From: Cercis canadensis
Taxonomy: Eukaryota > Streptophyta > Magnoliopsida > Fabales > Fabaceae
Assembly (NCBI GenBank): GCA_003255065.1
Contig: QAOA01001066.1
Location: 804,900 to 868,899, forward strand
Reading direction: 5' to 3'
Length of the DNA: 64,000 nucleotides
The number at the start of each line of letters is the position of its first letter. Position 1 is the stretch's first letter. Below the pieces are notes generated by a model that made no database searches, was not told the origin of the DNA, and was given only the letters and a program-made list of their open reading frames with translations. A program made the position numbers and the translations under genes. This document shows positions 10,587 through 21,725 of the stretch, in pieces.

Positions 10587-11407
10587 TAGAGGTGGCAAAC
10601 AGAGTGACCCAACCCAAATTTAATCGGGTTGACATATAACTAGCCCAACCCAACCCAACCCTATAGCGGGCCAACCCAACCCAAATGTAAAAATTTATTT
10701 TTAATTTTTTTTTTGTATTAAATAGTGTATTGAATATTGTATATTAACTATTAAGTGCTTTAATGTAGCAGTCTATCTGATTTTTGCAATTTACAGTTTA
10801 TTTGAACCTTCCTTTTGCCCTATTTGTTGATAAGCACAAATATATGATAATCTCTATGCTTAATATACTGAGTTTCTTCAGGTAATAATCTTTATTCTTG
10901 TAGTAATAAGGAAAGTAATAAAGTAGAAACAAAGACAGAAAAACAAGGTTGTTAAACAAATGTTGCTGCCATTGTAGATCATAAATTCTGGTTTGTAGAG
11001 AATAGCCATTCATATTGCAGTCTTGTTTGGTTCATACTAATTATCTAATGTTTCTAGGGAAAGGCCATTATCCTTTTGTTGATCTTGTATTTGTATACAT
11101 AGTATAACAAGTTTATATTGCATATCATTTCTTACTGTTTTCATCCACTGATGATTTACACAATATTTGTTTTGTAATTAATAATTTTATTCTTACAATA
11201 GTTACATAAATAATGTTATTTACATAATTTTTATATTTTTATTAAAAAATTATACAAATAATTTTTATCTTAATTTTACAAAAAAAATTCAAATAAAATC
11301 GGGCTGGGCCAAAATCAATCAGACTTTTTTGGGCCTGCACTTCTACAGTTCAGTCCAACCCTAACACCGGGTCTGACTCATTGGATCGGGCCATTTTGTC
11401 ACCTCTA
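10587..11407. mobile_element. Non-autonomous hAT element, TAGAGGTGGCAAA ends
   Basis: The left end is TAGAGGTGGCAAA (10587). The right end reads TTTTGTCACCTCTA (to 11407), its inverted partner. The 8-bp flanks AACAGAAT (10579-10586) and AACAGAGT (11408-11415) match at 7 of 8, as expected for a hAT target duplication. Subterminal CCCAACCCAACC and GGGCTGGGCC blocks are typical of the family. There is no transposase inside. Its right end lies just upstream of the 5' leader of the GTPase gene. Confidence 0.8.
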
Positions 11408-11419
11408 AACAGAGTGGAA

Positions 11420-11840
11420 CGATAGAGAAAGTGAACGGAACTTGGAGAGAGAGAGAGCGATAGAGAGAAAGAAGCTAGGGTAGAGTGGACGAGTATCAAA
11501 TAAATATGGAGACAGAGCTAAATCAAGAGGAATAGAAATAGAGACCGCCAAGCAGGGAGAAAGGAAGCAGATCGAGAAAGAGAAATTGAAATTTCAGATT
11601 TGGTGTTTGGATAATCCTTTGTCTCCTTACTTCTGGGTAAGACTCTGTCTCCTTTATGAATCTGTGCTAAGTATAGGGAAAAAAAAAAAAGATCTGTCCG
11701 AAGTATGCTTTTATTTCTTGCCCGAGTGGTATCTGAGGAAAAGCTTGGATGCTATGGCGGTGGGGCAACTTTGTTAAATGATATATATAACCATTGAAAA
11801 TTATTTCATGTTGTCATTGTACATAGACCCGTCACTGAAG
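11420..11840 (+). promoter_or_regulatory. 5' leader of the GTPase gene with a UTR intron
   Basis: A purine-rich GAGAGA leader (11420-11590) precedes a donor CTGG|GTAAGA (intron from 11637) and an acceptor ACATAG (to 11826), placing an intron in the 5' UTR. The leader begins directly beside the hAT target duplication, so promoter elements probably lie within or beyond the transposon. The transcription start is not determined. Confidence 0.55.
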
Positions 11841-14800
11841 ATGACGAAGAAGAAGGAGAAGTCAGTGAATGTGTCAGGAAAACCAAAGCATTCCCTTGAT
11901 GTGAACAGGAGCAATGACAGCAAGAAGGGCTCGCGTAGCGCCGCCACTGTTCGGCGCCTTAAGATGTACAATACGAGACCCGCGAGGAATCGTGGAGGAA
12001 AGATTTTGAAGCATGAGCTTCAATCCAAGGAGTTGCCAAATACCCGAATCCAACCCGACCGCAGATGGTTTGGTGAGTTGGATTATACAAAACTAATGTA
12101 ACCCCTTTATTTTTGCATTTCATTTTGGGTCAGTGCAATAAATGAATAGTTGTAAATGTGCCAGATCGTTTTAACTCCTAAAACATAACATATGATAGTA
12201 TATGCCACTAAGAAAACTAAATGGAACAATCGGATAGCTTGTGGAGTAACTTTGTGGTGATGATTGAAGTGTCAAGATATCCCACATGTAATTAGATAGC
12301 ATATTATGCGGTGGCAGCAATACTTGGATTATTTTGGCATATGATAAAGGAAATGATGATGAAAATAATCAGCGTGGTAAATGTTGTCAGTCTCGTACTT
12401 TGAATTATTAGCTATAAAATATGTAGAAGAAGAATTGGCTTATATTATTTATATTAACCTTCTTGTGGTCTAAATCTATAGGAAATACTCGTGTTGTAAA
12501 TCAAAAACAGCTTGAGTTTTTCCGGGAAGAGCTCCAAAACCGCTTGTCAAATAGTAACATTGTCATTTTGAACGAGAGGAAACTGCCTTTATCCCTCTTA
12601 AACGATCACCAGAAGGTTTGTTTCCTTTCTCAAGTTCTTTGTACACACTCTCTCTCACACACACACATATTTAACACCTATATTTTTTATTCTCCTGGAA
12701 AAAGGTATGATGTTAGGTTGTATTTTTGGCATTATAAAGGACGTATATTTTAAAAGTTGATTGCAATATTTTTTCTTGGATAGGTTACATTGATAAATAG
12801 AACAATTTAAAATATTTCCAGTTGGTTTTTGAACACTTTATATTGCCTCTCTACATGTGTGCATTTATTTGCAAAAAACTTTAGATATATGGTCTGCATG
12901 GTTAAAAATTAAAAATGTTAGTTAAAATATTTTCTTTCCAGTTTTAAAACTTACCTTCAAGTATTGTTCTCCAGAAAGTTGCTTAATTTTGACAAATTTT
13001 TGGTTTCTTAATGAATTATTGCTGTCTTTTTTTTTGCTAATTTCTGGTTTTGGAATATAGCAAGCAAGAGTTCATCTTCTTGATAGAGAGCCTTTTGAGG
13101 ATGCATTTGGACCTAAGACAAAAAGGAAACGCCCGAACCTCTTGGCAGTAGATTATCAGTCCTTAGTTAAGAAAGCTGATGGTTCTCAGGGTAAGCAAAA
13201 AATTCTCTGTAATTTAATTTATTTTATGCTGGGGGCATGGTTGCCTATGCCATTTTCTCTTGTTGGGTTTGTTTACTTCATGTAGATAGTAAATTCATAT
13301 TTAAGAATTAGAGCTTTTTGTTTGTCTTGTGAGGAACTCTTGAGTTTTATGCAATTGATAATTTCCTGAAACAAATAAAGATGGGCTTTATTCTATCTTT
13401 TTTCTTTTCTACCTTACAGAGGCTTTCGAGCAGAAGTATGATGCTAGTGGATCTGCAGAAGGTAACGAAGGAGATGGGTTTAGAGATTTAGTTCGGCATA
13501 CAATGTTCGAGAAAGGTCAAAGTAAGCGCATATGGGGTGAGCTCTACAAAGTGATAGACTCTTCTGACGTCATTGTCCAGGTAGCATTTTGTCTTTGGCT
13601 TAGCTTTTTTACACCTTTTTCCACATCGTATGTTTATGTCAATTGGTTCAGCTGTGCATCCTATGCCTTTGTATCTACAATGTTATTGGTTAAAAGTAAA
13701 TTTTATAATTTATCATTGTAAGATTTAAATATGTGCTTTATAATGCACATTTCTGCTGCAAATCTGCAATTTCACAAGATGTGCAAGTGCAAGTTCCAGA
13801 AACTCATTTTGCTCTATCTATGGAAGCATTATGTAACATAAGGGAAACATTAGAAAAATTGTTGGGAAGCAGCAATATTTAAAACTTTCTTTCTCTTTTT
13901 TTTTTTAATCTGATTTTATTTGTGCATTTTCATGTAAACATGCATGGTAGATCACATTTCTCTTGAATTTCAGTGTCTCTTTAACCCTCATAATGTATTC
14001 CAATGCAGGTTTTAGATGCTAGGGACCCACAAGGTACAAGATGTTACCATCTAGAGAAGCATTTAAAGGAAAATTGCAAGCATAAACACATGGTTCTTTT
14101 GTTAAACAAGGTTAGTAGTATCCCATTGTGGAAATTTTTTGTGTTTGGTATATGTCCCATTATGTTGCCAAATTGCTGTTAAGCTGTTCAAAAAGAAATG
14201 CCTTGCCTTTTTCAGTGTGATTTGATCCCTGCTTGGGCAACAAAAGGATGGCTTAGAGTTTTATCCAAAGAGTATCCAACTCTAGCGTTCCATGCAAGCA
14301 TTAACAAGTCCTTTGGAAAGGTATTTCTGATATACTTGATTTAATTTTTATTGAATTTGGTTTATGTAGATACATCTGCCAATTGGAGTATTTCTGATAT
14401 ACTTGCTTTAATTTTTATTGAATTTGGCTTATGTTATTAATTGCTTTCTTATTGGTTTTATTTTCGCTTAGGGTTCACTCCTTTCAGTGCTGAGACAATT
14501 TGCCCGATTGAAAAGTGACAAGCAAGCAATATCTGTGGGATTTGTTGGATATCCGAATGTTGGGAAGTCATCGGTGATCAACACATTACGTACAAAGAAT
14601 GTAATGTCTCTTTCTTTATTTCTGCTTCTGATGTTATATTTGTACTGTTGTTAACTGAGTGTGTATGAAAATTACTAAAAAAGTTCAGGTTGAGATGTGT
14701 GCATGAAATATATTGCTTGCAGAAATCAGAATAGTTGTTTGTAGGAGAACTTCTTAATGTGAAAATTGAAGATTTCTCTCTGAGTAAAATTGTAAAATTT

Positions 14801-16727
14801 GTATTATATGGAATAAGCATTTTAATTTGTTAGTTGACTTATATATCCACTTTTTATGGTAAAGGTATGCAAGGTTGCTCCTATTCCAGGGGAAACTAAA
14901 GTTTGGCAGTATATAACTCTCACAAAGAGGATCTTCTTGATTGATTGCCCGGGTGTTGTTTATTACCAAAACAGAGACTCTGAAACAGATATTGTGCTAA
15001 AGGGTGTGGTATGTTCTTCTCTTTCCTAGTTGTATTTTCTTTCTTCTTTTTTGGGTGCCATATGCTTTAATAAGGAATATTTTGTCCAAAAACATCAATT
15101 GTTAACAGTATCTTTGTTTTTGCCTGCCCTTGTTTGTTAACTTTTCCTTTTCGTTCTGGTTAAGGTTTTGGGCCTAGTGTCCCCTTATCCCCCTTAGGAG
15201 TAAGTTTGGAGGGTGAAGTCATGGTAAAGAAGTGCTTTTGTGAACCTGAATGACTAGTACCTTGCATTTTGATTGTTATGGTCTTTAGATATTGATGAGC
15301 AAGTGGTATAACTAACTGTTATCAATTTGCACATTTTTATATGTCAATTAATTAGAGTGAAATTCGTCAAATGATCATAATAAAGTTATAAGATGTTAGT
15401 ATTGGTTGTTAGTCTTGCCTGCTAACCATACAGTTGATCGTCTACTGAACAATCATATTTTCTGGTAAGTGGTGATTTATCTTATATTTATAATTTTTGG
15501 GAGTCATTTCTGTAATATGCAAGCAGAGTTTTTTTGTTTCAGGACTTACAGTAAATGAATTAGTTTCTTTTCAGGACTTACTGTAATGGTTATATTCCTC
15601 TTGTGCTTGCTGTATGGTGGTATAAGATCTTGTAACGTATTATTATGAAAACTAGTTGAGCACATGCATCATCGAAGTCAAGCTAAACACCTCAAGCTTT
15701 ATTTCCAGGTACGTGTGACAAACTTGCATGATGCTGCTGAACATATAGGTGAAGTTTTGAAACGTGTGAAGAAGGAGCACTTGGAAAGAGCATATAGGAT
15801 TACACAGTGGTATGCTATTTTTTCAGACCTAGTCTTTTATGTGTTTATTTATGCTAAATGGTGTTGTGTGATTCTTCTGAAGTGTGGCCCTCTTTTGTGT
15901 GTGTTTTCCAATTGCTTATTACTGGTTTTGGACTTAAAATGTATTTCCTTTGACAATATCTTTTTGTTGTTGTCAGGGACGATGACAATGACTTCCTAGT
16001 ACAGCTTTGCAAATCAACTGGCAAACTTTTGAAGGTATATTAGTGCCAAGACTCTTTGTTCTTGTAACTTACCACATAAGTGTCTTGTCAAATACCTTAT
16101 AAAGTCCTTTTCATCTCAGCCGTGTTGTTGAGGCTGATCATCGAAAATACAAAATTTGATATCTAGATGCTAAGCTTCTCTGTTTTAAGGAAGCTCTATC
16201 GGCATTTTCTCAATTTGGTTGGTAGTAAAGAAATGACTTCACTATGAACCAAAGCAACACCTATTTCATATCTGAATTCTCTCAATTGTCTCCAGGGTGG
16301 TGAGCCTGACTTGATGACTGCAGCAAAGATGGTACTTCATGATTGGCAGAGGGGTAAAATACCCTTTTTTGTTCCCCCTCCACGGCAGGATGACACATCT
16401 GAGGAACCCAATATTAATGGTATAGATGTCGATGCTGGAGTTGACAGCAATCAGGCTTCTGCAGCTTTTAAAGCTATTGCAAATGTTCTTTCATCCCAGC
16501 AACAAAGAAGTGTACCTGTTCAAAGGGATTTATTTAACGAGAATGAGTTGAAGGAAGAGAGTTCTAAGCAACTTTTAGACACTGAGGATAATAACGGTGA
16601 AGATATTCTGGCCACTGATAGTGACACTGAAACATCTGAGCAGATTCCAGTCACTGAGGTCCCATCTGAGGAACTACTCTCTTCTGAGAGTTTAAATGCC
16701 GAGCAGGTTCCAACTAGTGAATCATAA
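11841..16727 (+). CDS. NUG2: Nuclear/nucleolar GTPase 2 (NUG2/NOG2/GNL2 family)
   Basis: Eleven coding exons: 11841-12072, 12482-12615, 13061-13190, 13420-13580, 14009-14110, 14216-14320, 14472-14600, 14865-15008, 15709-15809, 15977-16034 and 16296-16727. All introns are GT-AG and in phase, giving 575 residues. The GTPase is circularly permuted: DARDP (222-226), then NKCD (252-255, G4), then GYPNVGKSS (314-322, G1), PIPGET (337-342) and DCPG (358-361, G3). The N-terminus is lysine-rich and the tail acidic, Ser/Glu-rich, as in Nog2p/GNL2, which acts in late nucleolar 60S pre-ribosome assembly and nuclear export. The length matches the plant family. The ATG at 11841 begins MTKKKEK and follows a probable 5'-UTR intron (11637-11826). 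The leader starts shortly after a hAT element that ends at 11407. Confidence 0.95.
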
Positions 16728-17089
16728 GTTTTGTCCTGGGGAGAGTTGTGAATTTTCATATCTTAAGTTTGAAGAGAAGAGAACATGGTCCCTTCATATC
16801 CTGCCCGTCTAAAGCAGTGCTACATTTGGGATACATCAGCCTCAGAACATCAATTTTGTTCTTGGGAATTTTAGCTGTTAGCTGTTAGCTGTTTTTGGTC
16901 ATATGAATGAAGCTCCTATTGTAATGTATCTGTTAAAGATGCAGATTAGTGAATCAACATATCGGGTCATCAACTGAGCTTTGGACACGTACTAGATAGA
17001 AGGAATTCTCTTTTACTGTGTGTGGAACACTAGTTTAATAGAAATGAATAAATGAAATCCTATGTTTGTAACAAATTTTAAAGTGTTCG

Positions 17090-19190
17090 CTCAACCAAAA
17101 AAAAATAAAAAATTTAAAGTGTTCAGAACAAATGCGAAATCTATAGATTTCAGTTGATAATTGCACTTTTACCTTATTACCCCAAACCCACTCTCCCTCT
17201 TCTCTGATCGAAGAAAGTGAAGAAAACCAGAGGGTTCACTGGTCTCAGAAACTATGTTTTAAGGCTATTGATTTACTGTCATGTTCATTACACAGTATAA
17301 CTGCCACCAACCTTCCTTTTATCCTCTCTATTTGTCAGCGCTATCCATCTTGACCTATAAAAGTGATGTCTTTTTTTTTTTTGGGCTAACGGAAAGGGAA
17401 AGCTGGGGCTACCAGCGATGATCCTCCCTGAGCATTACCATAGGAGTACTACTAACCTGCTGTAGCTATAAAAGTGATGTCTTTGTCCGAAATGTGTCCC
17501 TGCTTATTAAAAGCTGTATTAGGGCTTCTTACATCCTATGTTCGTTGTTCCTTGGTGGCCCTTGAAGTGGCTTGGTGTTTGCATGTTCTCATATGAAGTT
17601 GTTCGGTGGTATGACTTGCCATTTGGTAGCGACAGTTAATGACACTTTATTTATACTCAATTTAGTGTATACTTTTATAGTCGACACAATTTTAATATAA
17701 TTCGATTCATTTAATTAAGTTCATATTATGTCAAATATAGTGTAAAAGGAGATTTTTGTTTTTCAACAAATATACAGCTGACATTTTAGAGGGACTAGTA
17801 ATTGAGGACTAGATTTGGAAAAGTAGATGAGTGAAGAATGGAATGGATTTGGACAGGCAAGCCGAAACTTAAACACACTGGCCATGACAAAAGATAAACT
17901 GCATTGGATTTTGAGTTGGCAGTATACTATAGTCTTTGGTTTGACACATCTCTTAAACCTAACAATTATGCATGTGTAAGCAGTCCATGTTCTAGTGTCA
18001 AAGTAGAGGAAATTTCTTCGAACCACGTGTCTAGTAAGTCTGAGTCTCCTCTAACATGTAAAAGGATATGTAAAAAATAAAAATAAAAGTCCAAGATGCA
18101 AGAAAGTAACCCTGCTTCTGCTCCTGAAATTCCACTTTAATTGGATCATTGTTCAACATACTTTAATCAAAAAGGTGTAACTCTTCTTTTCTATAGTTTA
18201 CACTCCCTGTCTGTCTAACACGGACTAGGTAGGAAGAAATTTGAGTGTTTTTTTTTCCCTCGAATAAATTTGAGTGTGCTTACGGGTCAATGGAAAATAG
18301 GTTGCTGAGTCTAGACATCCAATTAAATTTATTAAGTGTTTTTACAGTGACAAAAAAAATTCAAGGAGAGAATAGGATGTATAAAACTATTCTTCAGCTG
18401 CTTACACTTCGGCTTCATGCAATGTGATTCCAATGCATAGTTTAGTGTGAAATGATACTAGAATCAAGGAACCGGCACCGCTTGCGACAATTTGGGATGT
18501 GTTTGCTTTGCCAATTACTATAGTAAGCAGGTTAGCGACACCGTAGTGGTTATAGGAAAATCAATGAATCTACTGTCATCTCCAAATGAAGTTTAGACAC
18601 ACTGATAAGAATTAACACCAACTCTTGCATGCCTTGCTGTGGTTGGCTCTAGGTCATGGCTTTCAACTTCCACGTAAAAGGTTTCTCGAGAAATGCTTTG
18701 TGCATATTATTTAGTGTCACACCTACACCAGATAATGTGATAGAATTTGAGCTATATAACGTTTTTTCAGCGTATTTAATAAAATTTAAATTATAATAAT
18801 TATACCAATATTCACTAGAAGATTCCGAGGTCAAATCTATTATCTAATATGGTCATTGGGTCCCTATCTGCTTTTAGACTTTTCATGTTGAAAGTGACAG
18901 TCATACGATTTCCCAAGTACCTTTTTTTTTTGTCTTATTGAAAGAACTTTATTAAAGCAGTGATACTTGTAGTAAGTTAGCTTTAATAATTATAATTATT
19001 ACATCTTTAAAAAAGGGGGATTTCCTTTGTAGTTTTATTTTCAGTTTGTGATATCATAACAATATATTTGTTGGAGTGATTTTTGTGAATATTGTATATT
19101 TGTAAACTAATTACACATATAAGGTATATTTCAAACTATTTCTACAACTACGGTAGTTTTTTTATTTTATTTTTATTTTTTCTCTTTAGT
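17090..19190. other. Gene-free stretch apart from one tiny retroposon
   Basis: No coding region recognised. It contains the short retroposon insertion at 17374-17465; otherwise AT-rich DNA with chance frames. Confidence 0.5.
17355..17484 (-). mobile_element. Short retroposon insertion with perfect 19-bp target duplication
   Basis: The 19-mer CTATAAAAGTGATGTCTTT occurs at 17355-17373 and again at 17466-17484. Between them lies a ~92-bp insert that, on the minus strand, ends in a poly(A) run (T-run to 17382). These are hallmarks of target-primed reverse transcription. The insert is either a SINE or a severely 5'-truncated LINE; its tail GGTAGCCCCAGC..TTAGCCC was not recognised. The perfect flanking repeat suggests a recent event. 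Confidence 0.8.
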
Positions 19191-19462
19191 GTCGCATTTT
19201 GAATTGTAATGGAAAGCCAAATTTTAGTTTGAGACTCCTTTAAGGAGCTGAATTTTGGCATGAATTTTTTTTTTTTAATTTTCAAGGAGGGAGTCAAATT
19301 ATAGTGATAGGAGGGAGTCGAATTTTGGCATAAAGAAATTTTTTTTTTTTTAAATTTTCAAGAGGGAGTCGAATTATGGGGATAGGAGGGAGCCGAATTT
19401 TGGCTCCCACCTCCTTTAAGGTGCCGAATTTTGGCATGCCAATTTTTTTTTTTTTTTTTAAA
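19190..19462. repeat. Tandem/interspersed repeat built on a GGAGCCGAATTTTGGC unit
   Basis: Variants of GGAGTCGAATTTTGGCAT followed by a long T-run and AAATTTTCAAG..GGGAG recur three to four times at roughly 85-bp spacing. One unit forms the near-palindrome GGGAGCCGAATTTTGGCTCCC (about 19388-19408). A single N at 19471 follows. Confidence 0.6.
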
Positions 19463-19718
19463 TTTTGCTGNTTAGCTATTAATTTAACATGTATGTAAAA
19501 TAATGATTTTTTTCATTGACATTTGACATGCAATCATAAGAATGCTAAATAAACAATTAATTTTTGCAATTAGCCAAAGACCTAAGAGTGAATCCTTCAA
19601 TAATATAGTTTTGTAAATTATTTATACATATATGGCAATTTTAAAACAATTTCTACGATTACAACACTTTTTTTTTTGAAATTTCAATGCAAAGTCACAT
19701 TTTAACATTTTCATGCCA

Positions 19719-19817
19719 TGGAGAGCCGCATGTTGAGAGCGCGGCACATGTGGAGTGGAGTGCTGCACTATGGCATAGTGCAGCACTCTATATGTGCCAC
19801 ACCTTCAAAATGCAGCT
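19719..19817. repeat. ~100-nt long hairpin (imperfect inverted repeat)
   Basis: The left arm starts GGAGAGCCGCATGTTGAGAG and the right arm, read in reverse, starts GAAGAGCTGCATTTTGAAGG. The two arms stay paired through GGCACAT and GAGTGCTGCACTATG, with a very short loop near 19771 and one ~4-base offset. A third, single copy of the arm (GGAGAGCTGCATTTTGAGGG, GCGGCACATGTGGAGTG) lies near 20299-20340, so the lectin fragment is bracketed by members of this repeat. Confidence 0.75.
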
Positions 19818-19869
19818 CTTCAAGCGTCAATCCGGCTCCAAGGCTCTCCATCGTTGCTTCTGGTCTTGC

Positions 19870-20272
19870 ATTTCTACTGACACCATAACAATTGACAAAC
19901 CCATCAGAGATGGTGAGCTTCTGGTTTCTAAGGAACAAAAATTTGCTCTGGGATTCTTCAATCCTGGCAAATCCACCAACCGCTATGTGGGAATTTGGTA
20001 CAATAATTTTCCTTAGCAAACAGTTGTTTGGGTTGCAACCAGAGACCAACCCATTAATGACACTTTGGGAATTCTCTCAATCAATCATGAAGGAAATCTA
20101 GTGCTGCATCACAGCTACAGCACTTTCCCCATTTGGTCTACCAATGTTACCCCTCGCTCTTTCAAACACCACAGTTATAGTTCAATTCTCTGATATAGCA
20201 AACCTTGTTCTGATTCAAAACAACACCAAAACCATCATTTGGCAAAGCTTTGATCATCTCACACGAGAGTTA
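19870..20272 (+). pseudogene. G-type (S-locus) lectin receptor-kinase B-lectin fragment, inactivated
   Basis: The frame from about 19877 reads DTITIDKPIRDGELLVSKEQ, KFALGFFNPGKSTNRYVGIW, then after a stop [20 protein letters not shown] and [17 protein letters not shown]. This is the start of the mannose-binding B-lectin domain of SRK/SD1-type receptor kinases. A TAG replaces the usual Glu before QTVVW. Near 20165 the reading moves to another frame ([24 protein letters not shown]). S-domain, PAN and kinase parts are absent. It is a host-gene fragment lying between copies of the hairpin repeat. Confidence 0.85.
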
Positions 20273-20457
20273 TATTTGGAGAGCGGGATTGACACTAGGA
20301 GAGCTGCATTTTGAGGGTGCGGCACATGTGGAGTGCCACACTAAATGTTTGGTGCCCTTTCGGGGTAAGTTCCACTAAAATAAGATTATGTTCTTTTAAT
20401 AGGTTTTAGCAGTAAACAATCTTTTTTAATAGGTTGTGACCTTTATTTTCTCCTGCA

Positions 20458-20520
20458 GCTATTGGTGAATTCTTTTTTTTTTTTTTTTTTTTTTTTTAAA
20501 CCATGGCTATTGGTGAATTC
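20458..20520 (-). mobile_element. Poly(A)-only retroposon insertion with 15-bp target duplication
   Basis: GCTATTGGTGAATTC is repeated exactly at 20458-20472 and 20506-20520. The 33 bp between them are a T-run plus AAACCATG, so on the minus strand the insert is essentially a poly(A) tail with a few bases of body. It reads as an extreme 5'-truncated LINE-mediated insertion. Confidence 0.75.
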
Positions 20521-21720
20521 ATTAGGAACTTTTCTTACATGATTTTGACAAGTTTGGGACCTCACCTTAAACGAGTCGGAAAATGTGTTACCATTTCTCA
20601 GAATGCTTTTTTTTTCCCCCTTTTTCCTAATACATTTAACAGAATGCTTAATCATCATAAACCCCAAATTGTTCCATTTTCTTTCATAATGGCACCCGAC
20701 TACAAATACACTCACAAGAGAAAATGATAAATTCACTAACTTTGTATGTACAATTGTACACAAATGTTAATATTGCAACAAATTTACCATGATACAATTT
20801 GTGAAATGTCGTGGTAAAAAGGGTATGCATATATCATTACTAAAAAAAAAGACTTAGTAATAGAAAACAAAAAATAGATATCGGATGAAAAAGAACAAGG
20901 TATGACAACAGCAAACTCTTGGAGGGTCCTCTAGGAAAAGGATAAGACCCAGCCACATGGTCCTCTTTCTTTGCGGATGTCCCTGAGCTCATTACTTCAG
21001 CATGGTGGACAGAAGACCAAAATTGACAACACGGCATCTCTTTCAACATCTTGATTTCTTTTCAGTGCAGCAAGGTTCTGTTGAAAACAAGTTAACATTA
21101 GATGTAAACATATTTGGGGTCCTGTCCACCATTTTGTATAAGATGATCAAATTAGACCCATGGTATTCATCTATAAGCAAAGATACCTCATAGAAGGTTT
21201 ACAGACATAAGAAGCAAAGGGTACAATCAGGAATAATATATTTATACTACACATATTAGCAGCTACAAGCATGCATTATGCAAAACTCTGTTTTAGACTG
21301 ATTCACCACTATTTGGTCTAAACAAGCATAAACCCACACGATAGAAAGGATTTGGATTCTTTAGGGTATAGATGCAGTCAATGGGAGCATCAATCATACA
21401 TTCACAAACTCTGATGTCAATTTCTAGATATCATAATTAGTCATGACTTAGCATGACCAAACAAACTTTGCAAATCATAATTTGAAGATCTTGGTCATAG
21501 ATTCATAATGAACCTTGGCAAGGAAAATTCTCATATTTCATCTCCTCCCTTTTCTCATAAAATAAAAAGGTTAATATTTGAAGATCTTGGTCATAGACTC
21601 ATAATTTGAAAAAACAATTAAATAGCTGAAATTGGGGAGTACAGAGTAATTTAACTTGTGAGCAAAAAGCAGACTTACACAGAAAAGTCTCATTAAATGA
21701 GTATAGAACAGTTAGCCGTC
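20521..21720. other. Gene-free stretch downstream of the armadillo gene
   Basis: Only chance frames. The 3' UTR of the minus-strand ARMC7-like gene probably occupies the part next to 21726. Confidence 0.5.
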
Positions 21721-21725
21721 TCCTA

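Noticed and set aside
11640-11840. Upstream in-frame ATG at 11778 as NUG2 start
   Set aside because: It lies in a probable 5'-UTR intron and would add a hydrophobic stretch absent from the family; MTKKKEK at 11841 fits family N-termini.
13503-13721. Hydrophobic 72-codon ORF
   Set aside because: Read-through of NUG2 exon 4 into its intron; several other ORFs in 11.8-16.8 kb are similar exon-plus-intron artefacts.
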